A stretch of DNA of 42,135 nt from Paenibacillus typhae (GTDB lineage Bacteria > Bacillota > Bacilli > Paenibacillales > Paenibacillaceae), in assembly GCF_900099765.1 (NCBI RefSeq), contig NZ_FNDX01000051.1, positions 1 through 42,135 of the forward strand. Direction: 5' to 3'. Every line of letters starts with the position of its first letter. Positions within the stretch are counted from its first letter, which is position 1. Both the position numbers and the translations under genes were made by a program. The notes beneath the pieces were generated by a model. The model had not been told where the DNA came from. It saw only the letters and a program-made list of their open reading frames with translations, and searched no databases. Shown one piece after another: positions 1 through 7,454 of the stretch.

Positions 1-356
1 GTTTTTTTAGAAACCCGTAAAGAGACGTTCTATAAGTCCAGAAGACGAAGTGAATCGTCTGTGGGAAGGGAGTCCGAGGGGCTCATAGTACCAAGGAACC
101 TAAGGACAACATAACCTTAGGGAGGGAAGGAGCCCTGCTTTGTTCATGTTTCACCAAGAGGTACGAGTCCGTGAATGCCCAAAGCGGCTAACGACACGCA
201 AGAAAACACTCAAGAACTCGACAGGGGAAACTAGGTCATGGGCCAAGGCCAGAATGCTGCATGCCCATGAATGACGAACATCGGAAAGCCGTATGAGGGA
301 AAACCTCACGTACGGTTTGATGAGGAGGGGCTGAATTTATTCAGCCCTTTACTCTA
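1..356 (+). mobile_element. group II intron, 3' portion (domains V-VI)
   Basis: The 3' end of a self-splicing group II intron RNA. Bases 285-318 form a domain V-type hairpin: an AAAGCCGTATGAGG arm, a GAAA-type loop and a CCTCACGTACGGTTT arm. Bases 328-347 form a domain VI-type hairpin (GGGCTGAA, TTTA loop, TTCAGCCC), followed by CTTTACTCTA, a usual group II 3' end. No intact reverse transcriptase reading frame lies in 1-284. A short stretch reading ESEGLIVP (from about 73) resembles the start region of intron-encoded proteins but soon meets a stop, so the intron is either ORF-less here or its ORF is degraded. The 5' end lies outside the window. The exact 3' boundary (about 354-357) is an estimate. 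Confidence 0.72.
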
Positions 357-398
357 GCAGGAATCCTATGATGCTTCAGGTAATTAAATGTTTGGATT

Positions 399-415
399 AT
401 ACCTCATAGGGGTAT
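399..415. promoter_or_regulatory. CsoR-like copper operator
   Basis: ATACCTCATAGGGGTAT is an imperfect palindrome (6 of 7 arm positions pair: ATACCTC against ATACCCC). It matches the GC-rich pseudo-palindromes flanked by ATAC/GTAT bound by CsoR copper repressors in Firmicutes. It lies 42 bases before the start of a copper-binding protein gene, which supports the reading. No clear -35/-10 pair was found around it. Confidence 0.55.
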
Positions 416-456
416 GTGAGAAGGGAACCCTAAACTATATAAGGAGTTGTATAACT

Positions 457-789
457 ATGCTGCTGGAACAGTACCAAGCCTGTATCGAAGCATGTCAGAA
501 GTGTATAACCGCCTGTAACTACTGCTTTTCCTCCTGTCTTAAAGAAAAGAATCTAGACATGATGAAGGAATGCATCCGTCTGGACCGTGAATGTGCGGAT
601 CTCTGTGAATTAACCGCCAAAAGTCTGGCTGCATCGGCGGACTATGTGCATGAGCTGTGCCGGCTGTGCGCAGAAGCCTGTGAACGCTGCGGCAACGAAT
701 GCAGCCGGCATGAAGCAGAGCACTGCCGTGCTTGTGCAGAAGCCTGTTATGCCTGTGCCGAAGCTTGCCGCACCATGGCTGCGGCCTAA
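457..789 (+). CDS. four-helix bundle copper-binding protein (Csp/DUF326 family)
   Basis: A cytosolic copper-storage type protein of 110 residues. It contains 19 cysteines, most in CxxxC or CxxC spacing (ACIEAC, QKC, TAC, NYC, SSC, then CAEACERC and CRACAEACYACAEAC), plus His residues near the third and fourth helices. This is the pattern of Csp proteins, which line the core of a four-helix bundle with Cys to bind many Cu(I) ions. There is no signal peptide, so it resembles the cytosolic Csp3 type. ATG 457 is chosen because AAGGAG (441-446) sits at proper distance; a longer frame from 388 would run through the operator. A CsoR-like site lies upstream, so copper induction is inferred. The gene directly follows a group II intron. 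Confidence 0.85.
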   Translation: MLLEQYQACIEACQKCITACNYCFSSCLKEKNLDMMKECIRLDRECADLCELTAKSLAASADYVHELCRLCAEACERCGNECSRHEAEHCRACAEACYACAEACRTMAAA

Positions 790-816
790 ACGCAGAAAAG
801 ATACTGTTGAATCAGT

Positions 817-862
817 CGGGATGTCTCCTCAGCCGTCAGGGAGCATCCCGTTTTCTGTTTTT
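817..862 (+). terminator. intrinsic terminator of the copper protein gene
   Basis: CGGGATG (817-823) pairs with CATCCCG (844-850), followed by TTTTCTGTTTTTT. Confidence 0.8.
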
Positions 863-916
863 TCGGATCCATGGACCGCCTGTTACGAGAAATGGGCGCA
901 TTTTTTTATGAAACCA

Positions 917-944
917 TTAACGCTTGATGTCATTTTCGTATTAT
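917..944 (+). promoter_or_regulatory. possible sigma-A promoter of lysC
   Basis: TTAACG (917-922), 16-base spacer, TATTAT (939-944); an overlapping TATACT at 942-947 is an alternative -10. There are only about 50 bases between this and the start, so there is no room for a lysine riboswitch. Confidence 0.4.
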
Positions 945-1008
945 ACTGGGTTAAAGCGATAAACCAAAATATAAGCTACATAGAGCGAAATAGGGAGTGA
1001 ATAGAACT

Positions 1009-2262
1009 TTGTCACTTTATGTCATGAAATTCGGAGGCAGCTCCGTCGGCGACATTGAACGTATGAAACGGGTCGCTAAGCGCATCGCAGACAAGCAGGA
1101 TGAAGGACACCGCTGCGTTGTGGTTGTATCCGCTATGGGGGATACTACGGATGATCTGATTGACCAGGCCAAGGCGCTGAATGAGCAGCCGCCGGCGCGT
1201 GAAATGGATATGCTGATGACAACCGGCGAACAGATCTCGGTTGCGCTGCTGTCCATCGCATTGCACGGGATCGGCAGAGATGCCGTCTCTTATACAGGCT
1301 GGCAGGCAGGGTTCCGTACAGATGAAACCCACGGCCGGGCCCGGATCAACGAAATCGTTCCGCGGCGTGTGCTGGAGTCGCTGGAGCGCGAACAGATCGT
1401 AATTGTGGCCGGCTTTCAGGGGATGACACTGGACGGCGAGATTACAACACTGGGACGCGGAGGCTCCGATACAACCGCAGTGGCACTGGCAGCTGCGATC
1501 AAGGCGGATGTCTGCGAGATTTATACCGATGTGGACGGCATTTATTCCACTGATCCGCGGATCGTCAAGACGGCGCGCAAGCTGAAGGAAATCTCCTATG
1601 ACGAGATGCTGGAGCTGGCCAATCTGGGCGCGGCGGTACTCCACCCCCGGGCTGTAGAGTATGCCAAAAGATATCAGGTGAAGCTGGTCGTCAGATCAAG
1701 CTTTAATCATAATGAAGGTACTGTAGTTAAGGAGGAAGCAAGCATGGAGCAGGGAGTAGTAGTAAGCGGGATCGCATATGACAAGAATGTGGCGCGGATC
1801 AGTATTCTGGGAGTGCCGGATGTGCCGGGTGTTCTTGCCCAGGTATTCGGCAAGCTGGCCGCTGAAGGCGTCGATGTGGATATTATCGTGCAGAGCGGCG
1901 TTCAGAACGGCACAGCCGACTTTTCCTTTACAGTAGGGCTAGGCGATTTGGCCCGGGCCAAGGAGGTTATTGAAGGGCTGCACAGCGAGCTGCCTTACCG
2001 TGAAGTAACCTCGGAAGACAATCTGGTCAAAGTTTCAATCGTCGGTGCAGGGATGGTCAGCCATCCGGGTGTTGCCGCGCAGATGTTCGAAGTGATCTCC
2101 GGCCAGGGCGTAAGCATCAAGATGGTCAGCACCTCCGAAATCAAGGTGTCCTGTGTCATTGAATCCGGCAACCTTCAACAGATTATTCAGGCGCTTCACA
2201 CCGCGTATAACCTGGATACTGAAGAGCAGGCCTTCGTTGGCGGGCCCAAGGACCGCAGATAG
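1009..2262 (+). CDS. lysC: aspartate kinase (alpha subunit)
   Basis: Phosphorylates L-aspartate, the first step of the lysine, threonine, methionine and diaminopimelate pathways. 417 residues. The N-terminal kinase motif KFGGSSVG lies at residues 7-14, followed by the amino acid kinase fold with TTLGRGGSDTTAVALAA, and two C-terminal ACT regulatory domains (from about residue 265). TTG 1009 is preferred: it gives MSLYVMKFGG, the usual N-terminus, and GGGAGTGA (993-1000) is its ribosome binding site. A GTG at 997 lies inside that site. The gene is monocistronic, between its own promoter and a strong terminator. An internal ATG with its own ribosome binding site probably yields a beta subunit (see 1744). 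Confidence 0.93.
   Translation: MSLYVMKFGGSSVGDIERMKRVAKRIADKQDEGHRCVVVVSAMGDTTDDLIDQAKALNEQPPAREMDMLMTTGEQISVALLSIALHGIGRDAVSYTGWQAGFRTDETHGRARINEIVPRRVLESLEREQIVIVAGFQGMTLDGEITTLGRGGSDTTAVALAAAIKADVCEIYTDVDGIYSTDPRIVKTARKLKEISYDEMLELANLGAAVLHPRAVEYAKRYQVKLVVRSSFNHNEGTVVKEEASMEQGVVVSGIAYDKNVARISILGVPDVPGVLAQVFGKLAAEGVDVDIIVQSGVQNGTADFSFTVGLGDLARAKEVIEGLHSELPYREVTSEDNLVKVSIVGAGMVSHPGVAAQMFEVISGQGVSIKMVSTSEIKVSCVIESGNLQQIIQALHTAYNLDTEEQAFVGGPKDRR
1729..2262 (+). CDS. lysC: internal in-frame start for aspartokinase beta subunit (ATG at 1744)
   Basis: Within lysC, AAGGAGG (1729-1735) lies 8 bases before an in-frame ATG at 1744, giving a 172-residue product (1744-2262) made only of the two ACT domains. 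In B. subtilis aspartokinase II the same overlapping-gene arrangement produces alpha and beta subunits of an alpha2-beta2 enzyme. The near-perfect ribosome binding site in the middle of a coding region is the direct evidence; that it is used is inferred from the family. The interval given includes the ribosome binding site. Confidence 0.72.
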   Translation, partial: KEEASMEQGVVVSGIAYDKNVARISILGVPDVPGVLAQVFGKLAAEGVDVDIIVQSGVQNGTADFSFTVGLGDLARAKEVIEGLHSELPYREVTSEDNLVKVSIVGAGMVSHPGVAAQMFEVISGQGVSIKMVSTSEIKVSCVIESGNLQQIIQALHTAYNLDTEEQAFVGGPKDRR

Positions 2263-2272
2263 GGATTAGAGC

Positions 2273-2316
2273 AGGGATGTTTCTTCAGCCTGAGGGCTGG
2301 GGGACATCCCTTTTTT
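2273..2316 (+). terminator. intrinsic terminator of lysC
   Basis: AGGGATGT (2273-2280) pairs with ACATCCCT (2304-2311), followed by TTTTTT. Confidence 0.85.
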
Positions 2317-2461
2317 AATTAGAGATACTGCCCGCAGATAATGCCCCTGGTGTCCGTTAGATTCTGCAGGAGCAGGGAATTCCGGAAATAACGTCATTTG
2401 AGTCCGTTACGTTTGATAAGTTACCTGGATTTAGTTGAAAATATATCCGGGAGTTTTAAAG

Positions 2462-2507
2462 AAAGAGCCTGTATTCCGCCGGTTGCCGGGGATTACAGGC
2501 TCTTTTT
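2462..2507. terminator. terminator hairpin downstream of the yitT-like gene
   Basis: AAAGAGCCTGTA (2462-2473) and TACAGGCTCTTT (2494-2505) form a 12-bp stem. Its A-rich left flank and T-rich right flank let it work in both directions. It closes the minus-strand YitT gene. The bases between 2317 and 2460 hold no gene; two GTCCGTTA copies (about 2351 and 2402) hint at a degenerate intergenic repeat. Confidence 0.75.
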
Positions 2508-2521
2508 CATAATCAATGCAG

Positions 2522-3388
2522 CTAACTCAGCCGTCTGAACCGGCCCACGATCTCTACCGTCTCCAGCACGTTCACGAACGATTTCGGGTCCGTCTCGAGA
2601 ATGGTCTTGCGCAGCTCGGCCAGCTCATAGCGTGTTGTAACGGTCATCAGCATGGTGTTGCCTTCATGACTGTATCCGCCCTCCGCATTGACCACGGTAA
2701 CCCCGTGGGGCAGCTGGGTAAGCCGGCTGAGCATCTTGTCGCGTTCCTTGGTGACGATGAAGCAGGTCAGCTTGACGTGGCGGATATGAATCATATCTAC
2801 GACCCGGCTTTTGACAAATATACAGAGCATGGCATAGAGGGCGGAATCCCAGCTTTTGAAAAAGCCCAGGCTCAGGATGACCAGACCGTCCAGCACGAAC
2901 AGTACAGTCCCCATCGGAATATCGCGTTTGCGGGTAATGATCGAGCCCAAAATATCAAATCCCCCGGAAGAGCCCCCCGCACGAAGCGAAAACCCTACCC
3001 CGCAGGCAATAATGACACCGCCGAAAATGCTGGCCAGGATGGGGTCCTTGGTCAGCTTGATGACCGGTATGACCGTCAGGAACCAGGTGGTGGAGATGAC
3101 AGACAGCATGCTTAAGCATATGTATTTTTTGCCTACGGCCACAAAGCCCCAGATCAGAATCGGAAAGTTGATTGCAAAATAGTACAGTGAAATATACTTG
3201 GGATTTGTGAGATAACCGATAATGGAAGCCGTCCCGGCCACCCCGCCGCTCAGCAGCTGATGCGGAATGAGAAACAGCCGGAGGCCGCTGGCTACCAGAA
3301 AAGCTGAAAGAATGATGACAGCTACATCTTTTACCTGCCTCGCTACTGTGCTTGATACTAGCGGTACTACGAGATTACGAACCTGCAT
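2522..3388 (-). CDS. YitT family membrane protein (DUF161 plus DUF2179)
   Basis: An integral membrane protein of 288 residues. About five to six hydrophobic segments fill the first 200 residues, with the YitT-family stretch SLRAGGSSGGFDILG near residue 150. A soluble C-terminal DUF2179 domain follows (ending VLETVEIVGRF). Function is unknown for the family. The start at 3388 (MQVRNLVVP) is chosen because the minus strand carries AGAGGGG about 9 bases upstream, while an in-frame ATG at 3430 has only a weak site. Length fits the family (about 280-290). The gene stands alone between lysC and the yqhV-spoIIIA block, transcribed in the opposite direction. Confidence 0.88.
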   Translation of the reverse strand: MQVRNLVVPLVSSTVARQVKDVAVIILSAFLVASGLRLFLIPHQLLSGGVAGTASIIGYLTNPKYISLYYFAINFPILIWGFVAVGKKYICLSMLSVISTTWFLTVIPVIKLTKDPILASIFGGVIIACGVGFSLRAGGSSGGFDILGSIITRKRDIPMGTVLFVLDGLVILSLGFFKSWDSALYAMLCIFVKSRVVDMIHIRHVKLTCFIVTKERDKMLSRLTQLPHGVTVVNAEGGYSHEGNTMLMTVTTRYELAELRKTILETDPKSFVNVLETVEIVGRFRRLS

Positions 3389-3621
3389 GCTAAAATTCCC
3401 CTCTTTTTTTCTTAGTCTATCCAATGACATAAGCTTCTATTTCCCGTTTGTTGATTAACAAATTTATTTTATCACACTGATGATATTTTTTTATGAATTG
3501 TTTCTCTATGATTTCTTTCACATCTCGGTTGCGGCTGTGCCTATTTTCGCTTGTCTAAAGTGGACAGCTTGCGCATATCCATGGATAACAGCAGATTTTT
3601 GAATAAAAGGAGCTGAACCGA

Positions 3622-3885
3622 TTGGACAAGTATGTTAGCTGGATGGCGATTTTGCGGCTGCTGTCCGGCAGTGTGGAGATTACGGCGGCGCTGATTATGC
3701 TGAAGCTGAACCAGGTGGACAAGGCGCTGGCGGTTAATTCAGGACTGGCTCTCGTAGGGCCGACGATTCTCATTCTGACAACAGCTGTCGGGCTTACGGG
3801 GATGGCGCAGGAGCTGTCCTGGGGCAAGCTGGGCTGGATCGGCTGCGGGGTGGCTTTTCTCTTAATCGGTATTCTAAAAAAATGA
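3622..3885 (+). CDS. yqhV: YqhV family small membrane protein (DUF2619)
   Basis: 87 residues with two to three hydrophobic segments (about residues 5-25, 35-57, 68-85), matching YqhV, which in B. subtilis sits directly upstream of spoIIIAA as here. TTG start at 3622 with AAAGGAGCT (3606-3614) upstream. Function unknown; conserved position suggests a link to the sporulation operon but this is inference. No clear promoter was found in 3431-3621. Confidence 0.85.
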   Translation: MDKYVSWMAILRLLSGSVEITAALIMLKLNQVDKALAVNSGLALVGPTILILTTAVGLTGMAQELSWGKLGWIGCGVAFLLIGILKK

Positions 3886-3894
3886 TAGATGATA

Positions 3895-3923
3895 GGCATA
3901 AAGCTCAGGTACAAGCATAAATA
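3895..3923 (+). promoter_or_regulatory. possible sigma-E promoter of the spoIIIA operon
   Basis: GGCATAAA (3895-3902), 13-base spacer, CATAAATA (3916-3923). This resembles the mother-cell sigma-E consensus (an ATA-containing -35 and CATACAnT -10). spoIIIA is a known sigma-E operon in B. subtilis. The match is partial. Confidence 0.42.
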
Positions 3924-3968
3924 TGGAATAAAGCTATAAAAGTACAGGACAGCTTGGGGGTACATTGT

Positions 3969-4970
3969 ATGGCTAATGACTGGCTTTTCCTGTTTCCCGA
4001 AAAAGTAAGGGCGCTGCTGAGCGGACTTCCCGCCCATCTTCTGGCGAGGCTGGAGGAGGTCAGGGTCCGGGAAAGGCGCCCGCTGGAGATTAACTACTCC
4101 GGCAAATACCATTTCCTCTGCGAAAACGGCAGCCTGACCCAGCTTCCCGCAGAAGCGTACAAGCCAAGCCGGGAGGATACGCACCGGCTGCTTGATCTCA
4201 TCAGCAATCATTCCCTCTATACGATGGAAGAGGAGCTGCGCAAGGGCTTTATCACGATTCCCGGCGGACACCGGATCGGCCTTTCCGGCCGGACAGTGCT
4301 CAGCGGAGGCGGGGTTGAGCACCTGCGCGACATTACCGGCTTCAATGTCCGGATTGCCCGCGAGCTACCGGGCATCGCCGACAGCGTGCTGCCCTATCTG
4401 GTGGAGCGGGGGCGGCAGCGGATCATGCATACGCTGATCCTCTCGCCCCCGCAGCACGGCAAGACCACGCTGCTGCGTGATCTCGCCAGGCAGATCTCCG
4501 CAGGCAGCGAGGCCGGACGAGACGGCGGCCGCCCCGGCCTTAAGGTCGGCATCGTGGACGAGCGCTCGGAGATCGCCGGCAGCCGCCGCGGCATCCCGGC
4601 CTTTGATGTCGGGCCGCGCACCGACATCCTCGACGGCTGCCCGAAAGCGGAGGGGATGATGATGATGATCCGCTCCCTCTCGCCGGAGGTGCTGATTGCC
4701 GATGAGATCGGCCGCCATGAGGATGCCGAAGCGGTGACGGAAGCGCTGCATGCCGGAATCTCCGTGGTAGCCACGGCCCACGGCAAGGAAGTGGCCGAGC
4801 TGGCCCGGCGTCCGGGCCTGGGGGGACTGCTGGAGCACCGGATGTTCGAGCGGTACGTCATTCTGCACCGCACCGGGGCAGGGCTGACCTTCCGCATTCT
4901 GGACGGGCAGAAGCGCGGGCTGCTGCTCATAACGCCGGAAGAGCAGCAAGGCGGTGAACGCCGTGCTTAA
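3969..4970 (+). CDS. spoIIIAA: stage III sporulation protein AA (engulfment channel ATPase)
   Basis: A secretion-type ATPase of the SpoIIIA-SpoIIQ channel that joins mother cell and forespore after engulfment. 333 residues. Walker A is SPPQHGKTTLLRDLA (about residues 160-174), followed by VGIVDERSEIAG, GCPKAEGMMMMIRSLSPEVLIADEIG (Walker B region) and a TAHG motif, as in VirB11/GspE-like ATPases. ATG 3969 is chosen with GGGGG (3956-3960) upstream; the open frame reaches a TTG at 3954. First gene of an eight-gene operon. The gene is GC-richer than the genes at the right end of the window. Confidence 0.95.
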   Translation: MANDWLFLFPEKVRALLSGLPAHLLARLEEVRVRERRPLEINYSGKYHFLCENGSLTQLPAEAYKPSREDTHRLLDLISNHSLYTMEEELRKGFITIPGGHRIGLSGRTVLSGGGVEHLRDITGFNVRIARELPGIADSVLPYLVERGRQRIMHTLILSPPQHGKTTLLRDLARQISAGSEAGRDGGRPGLKVGIVDERSEIAGSRRGIPAFDVGPRTDILDGCPKAEGMMMMIRSLSPEVLIADEIGRHEDAEAVTEALHAGISVVATAHGKEVAELARRPGLGGLLEHRMFERYVILHRTGAGLTFRILDGQKRGLLLITPEEQQGGERRA

Positions 4971-5481
4971 ACTGCTGGGTGCAGTGCTGGTTGTGCTGGC
5001 CGGGACACTGGCGGGGTTCACCCGGGCTGCCCAGTATGCAGACAGGCCACGGAACATCAGGGGGCTGATCGCAGCACTCCAGCGGCTGGAGACAGAAATA
5101 CTATACGGCTATACCCCGCTGCCGGAGGCGCTGCGCCGGATCGGGCAGCAGTCGAAGGGGCCGCTGCAGGATTTTTTTACCGCCGCTGCGCAGGAGATGA
5201 GCCCGCCGCTGGATCACAGTGCAGAGGAGGCCTTCCGCCGGGCAATGGAGCTTCACTTCCGGTCCGCTGCCCTGAAGGGGGCAGAGCGGGAAATTCTCCG
5301 CCAGCTGAGCTGCACCTTGGGAACAAGCGACAGGTCAAATCAGAGCACGCATATTGCACTGGCTTTGCAGCAATTGAAGCAGGAGGAGACGGCGGCCAGA
5401 GAGGATCAGGGCAAATATGAAAAAATGAGCAAAAGCCTGGGTCTGCTGCTTGGAGTACTGATCGTCATTTTGATCTTTTAG
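4963..5481 (+). CDS. spoIIIAB: stage III sporulation protein AB
   Basis: 172-residue membrane-anchored channel component with hydrophobic segments at the N-terminus (about residues 4-20) and C-terminus (LGLLLGVLIVILIF). The middle is soluble and helical. GTG 4963 is preferred: it gives the usual N-terminus MLKLLGAVL and has AAGGCGGTGA (4948-4957) 5 bases upstream. It overlaps the spoIIIAA stop by 8 bases, which points to translational coupling. An in-frame GTG at 4954 lies inside the ribosome binding site. Confidence 0.92.
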   Translation: MLKLLGAVLVVLAGTLAGFTRAAQYADRPRNIRGLIAALQRLETEILYGYTPLPEALRRIGQQSKGPLQDFFTAAAQEMSPPLDHSAEEAFRRAMELHFRSAALKGAEREILRQLSCTLGTSDRSNQSTHIALALQQLKQEETAAREDQGKYEKMSKSLGLLLGVLIVILIF

Positions 5482-5494
5482 CGAGGTGCCAGGA

Positions 5495-5698
5495 ATGAAT
5501 ATTGAGGTAAATGCGATTTTTCAAATCGCCGGCATCGGCATCATCATTGCCATGATCCATACGGTACTCAAGCAGATGGGCAAGGAGGATATCGCCCACT
5601 GGGTAACGATCGTCGGGTTTATCATCGTGCTGTTCATGGTGATCCGGATGCTGGACGGACTGCTTCAGGAAATCAAAACGATTTTTCTTTTTCAGTAG
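5495..5698 (+). CDS. spoIIIAC: stage III sporulation protein AC
   Basis: 67 residues with two membrane segments (about residues 6-25 and 37-58), the size and layout of SpoIIIAC, a small membrane part of the SpoIIIA complex. ATG 5495 follows GAGGTG (5483-5488). It starts 13 bases after spoIIIAB. Confidence 0.92.
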   Translation: MNIEVNAIFQIAGIGIIIAMIHTVLKQMGKEDIAHWVTIVGFIIVLFMVIRMLDGLLQEIKTIFLFQ

Positions 5699-5707
5699 GC
5701 AGGCAGT

Positions 5708-6097
5708 ATGGAAATTATCCAGGTAGTAGGAATAGGACTGTTGTCGACGGTGCTGATCCTCGTGCTGAAGGAGCAAAAGCCGATGTTCGCCTTTCTGCTG
5801 ACTACGGCAGCGGGCATTCTGATCTTTCTGTTCCTGATCGGCAAAATCGGCACGATTCTCGGGACGCTGGAGCGGGTGGCGGAGTCCTCGGGGATGGAGA
5901 TGATCTACATCAAAACTGTATTTAAAATCATCGGAATTTCCTATATCGCGGAGTTCGGGGCGCAGATCGTGCGCGATGCCGGGCAGGAATCCATTGCCTC
6001 GAAGATCGAGCTGGCCGGCAAGGTCCTGATCATGGTGCTGGCCGTGCCGATCATCAGCATTATTATCGAAACAGTGATGAAGCTGCTGCCTGCCTGA
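5708..6097 (+). CDS. spoIIIAD: stage III sporulation protein AD
   Basis: 129-residue integral membrane protein with about four hydrophobic segments, ending in a long one (KVLIMVLAVPIISIIIETVMK). Size and order match SpoIIIAD, related to SpoIIIAC. The start at 5708 is 9 bases after the spoIIIAC stop with AGGCAGG as a weak site, so expression may depend on coupling. Confidence 0.92.
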   Translation: MEIIQVVGIGLLSTVLILVLKEQKPMFAFLLTTAAGILIFLFLIGKIGTILGTLERVAESSGMEMIYIKTVFKIIGISYIAEFGAQIVRDAGQESIASKIELAGKVLIMVLAVPIISIIIETVMKLLPA

Positions 6098-6136
6098 ACC
6101 GCGGTCGGAGCGGGAGCAGGCGGAGAAAGGCGGGGA

Positions 6137-7390
6137 ATGCAGGAAATGCGGATGCACAGAACTTCTAAATTAAAAATACTGCTGCCGCTTCTGCCCTTTC
6201 TGCTGCTGCTCTGGTGCGGGGGAACCGCTTGGGCAACCGGCGCTCCGCCGCAGGCTTCAGGTGCTCCGCCGCAGTCTTCAAGCGGGACCTCATCACCCGT
6301 AGACGGGTGGGTCAAGGGTCAGGTGGAGAACCTGCCGCTGGACGGGGTTGAGTCCTACTGGGACCAGCTGATGCGGGAATACGGCGGATTCTTCCCGGAC
6401 GGACAGACCCCGTCGCTGATGGATATGCTGCTTCCCGGCGAGGACGGCCTAAGCTTTGCAGGTGTGCTGTCAGGCCTGGGCAAATTCATGTGGCATGAGG
6501 TGCTCTACAACGGTAAGCTGCTGGTCACGATCGTTATGGTGAGCGTGCTCAGCATGATTCTGGAGACGCTGCAGACCGCTTTTGAACGCAAGGCCGTCAG
6601 CAAAATTGCTTATATGCTCTGCTATATGGTCGTGCTCGTCATCGCTGTCAACAGCTTCAACATAGCGATCGGCTATGCAAAGGATGCAATCGACCGGATG
6701 ATTGATTTCATGATGGCGATGATTCCGCTGCTGTTCGCGCTTCTCGCTTCGATGGGCAACATCGTCACGGTTTCCGTCACGCATCCGCTGATTGTGTTCA
6801 TGATTCATACGGTCGGCACGCTGATTCACACAATCGTATTCCCGCTGCTCTTTTTCTCGGCGGTGCTGCATCTGGTAAGCGCCATATCGGAGAAATACAA
6901 GCTGACCCAGCTGGCTAATCTGCTGCGCAATGTCGGGGCCGGACTGCTGGGGGTGCTGCTGACGGTGTTCCTCGGCGTTATATCAGTCAGAGGTATCACC
7001 AGCTCGGTGACGGACGGTGTGACGATCCGCGCCGCCAAGTATATCACCGGAAATTTCGTGCCTGTCATCGGCAAAATGTTCGCAGACGCCACGGACACCG
7101 TCATCTCGGCTTCGCTGCTGGTTAAGAATGCAATCGGGCTCTCAGGCGTCATCATCATCCTGTTCCTGTGCGCATTTCCGGCGATCAAAATCCTGATTCT
7201 GGCGCTCATCTACAATGTCGCTGCAGCGGTCATGCAGCCCCTCGGCGAGACGCCAATCGTGTCCTGCCTGCAGACGATCGGCAAAAGCATGATTTACGTC
7301 TTTGCCGCTCTGGCCGCCGTCTCCCTGATGTTCTTTCTGGCCGTGACGATCATGCTGACTGCAGGCAATGTCACGGTGATGATGAGGTGA
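6137..7390 (+). CDS. spoIIIAE: stage III sporulation protein AE
   Basis: Polytopic membrane component of the SpoIIIA channel, 417 residues. An N-terminal signal segment (LLPLLPFLLLLWCGG, about residues 15-30) precedes a short Ala/Pro/Ser-rich external stretch. The second half has about seven to eight hydrophobic helices (from about residue 125). Three in-frame ATG codons (6137, 6146, 6152) are possible starts; 6137 with GGAGAAAGG upstream is kept. Confidence 0.93.
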   Translation: MQEMRMHRTSKLKILLPLLPFLLLLWCGGTAWATGAPPQASGAPPQSSSGTSSPVDGWVKGQVENLPLDGVESYWDQLMREYGGFFPDGQTPSLMDMLLPGEDGLSFAGVLSGLGKFMWHEVLYNGKLLVTIVMVSVLSMILETLQTAFERKAVSKIAYMLCYMVVLVIAVNSFNIAIGYAKDAIDRMIDFMMAMIPLLFALLASMGNIVTVSVTHPLIVFMIHTVGTLIHTIVFPLLFFSAVLHLVSAISEKYKLTQLANLLRNVGAGLLGVLLTVFLGVISVRGITSSVTDGVTIRAAKYITGNFVPVIGKMFADATDTVISASLLVKNAIGLSGVIIILFLCAFPAIKILILALIYNVAAAVMQPLGETPIVSCLQTIGKSMIYVFAALAAVSLMFFLAVTIMLTAGNVTVMMR

Positions 7391-7454
7391 GGCCAGCCGG
7401 TTCAACCGGTTCAGAATAAGGCGGATGCCTACTAACGTTCAGGGGGTTAAATGT

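Noticed and set aside
644..1000. 118-residue ORF
   Set aside because: It overlaps the copper protein in another frame, runs through a terminator and promoter, and has no ribosome binding site.
917..1009. Possible lysine riboswitch upstream of lysC
   Set aside because: Space between promoter and start is about 50-60 bases, too short for the aptamer.
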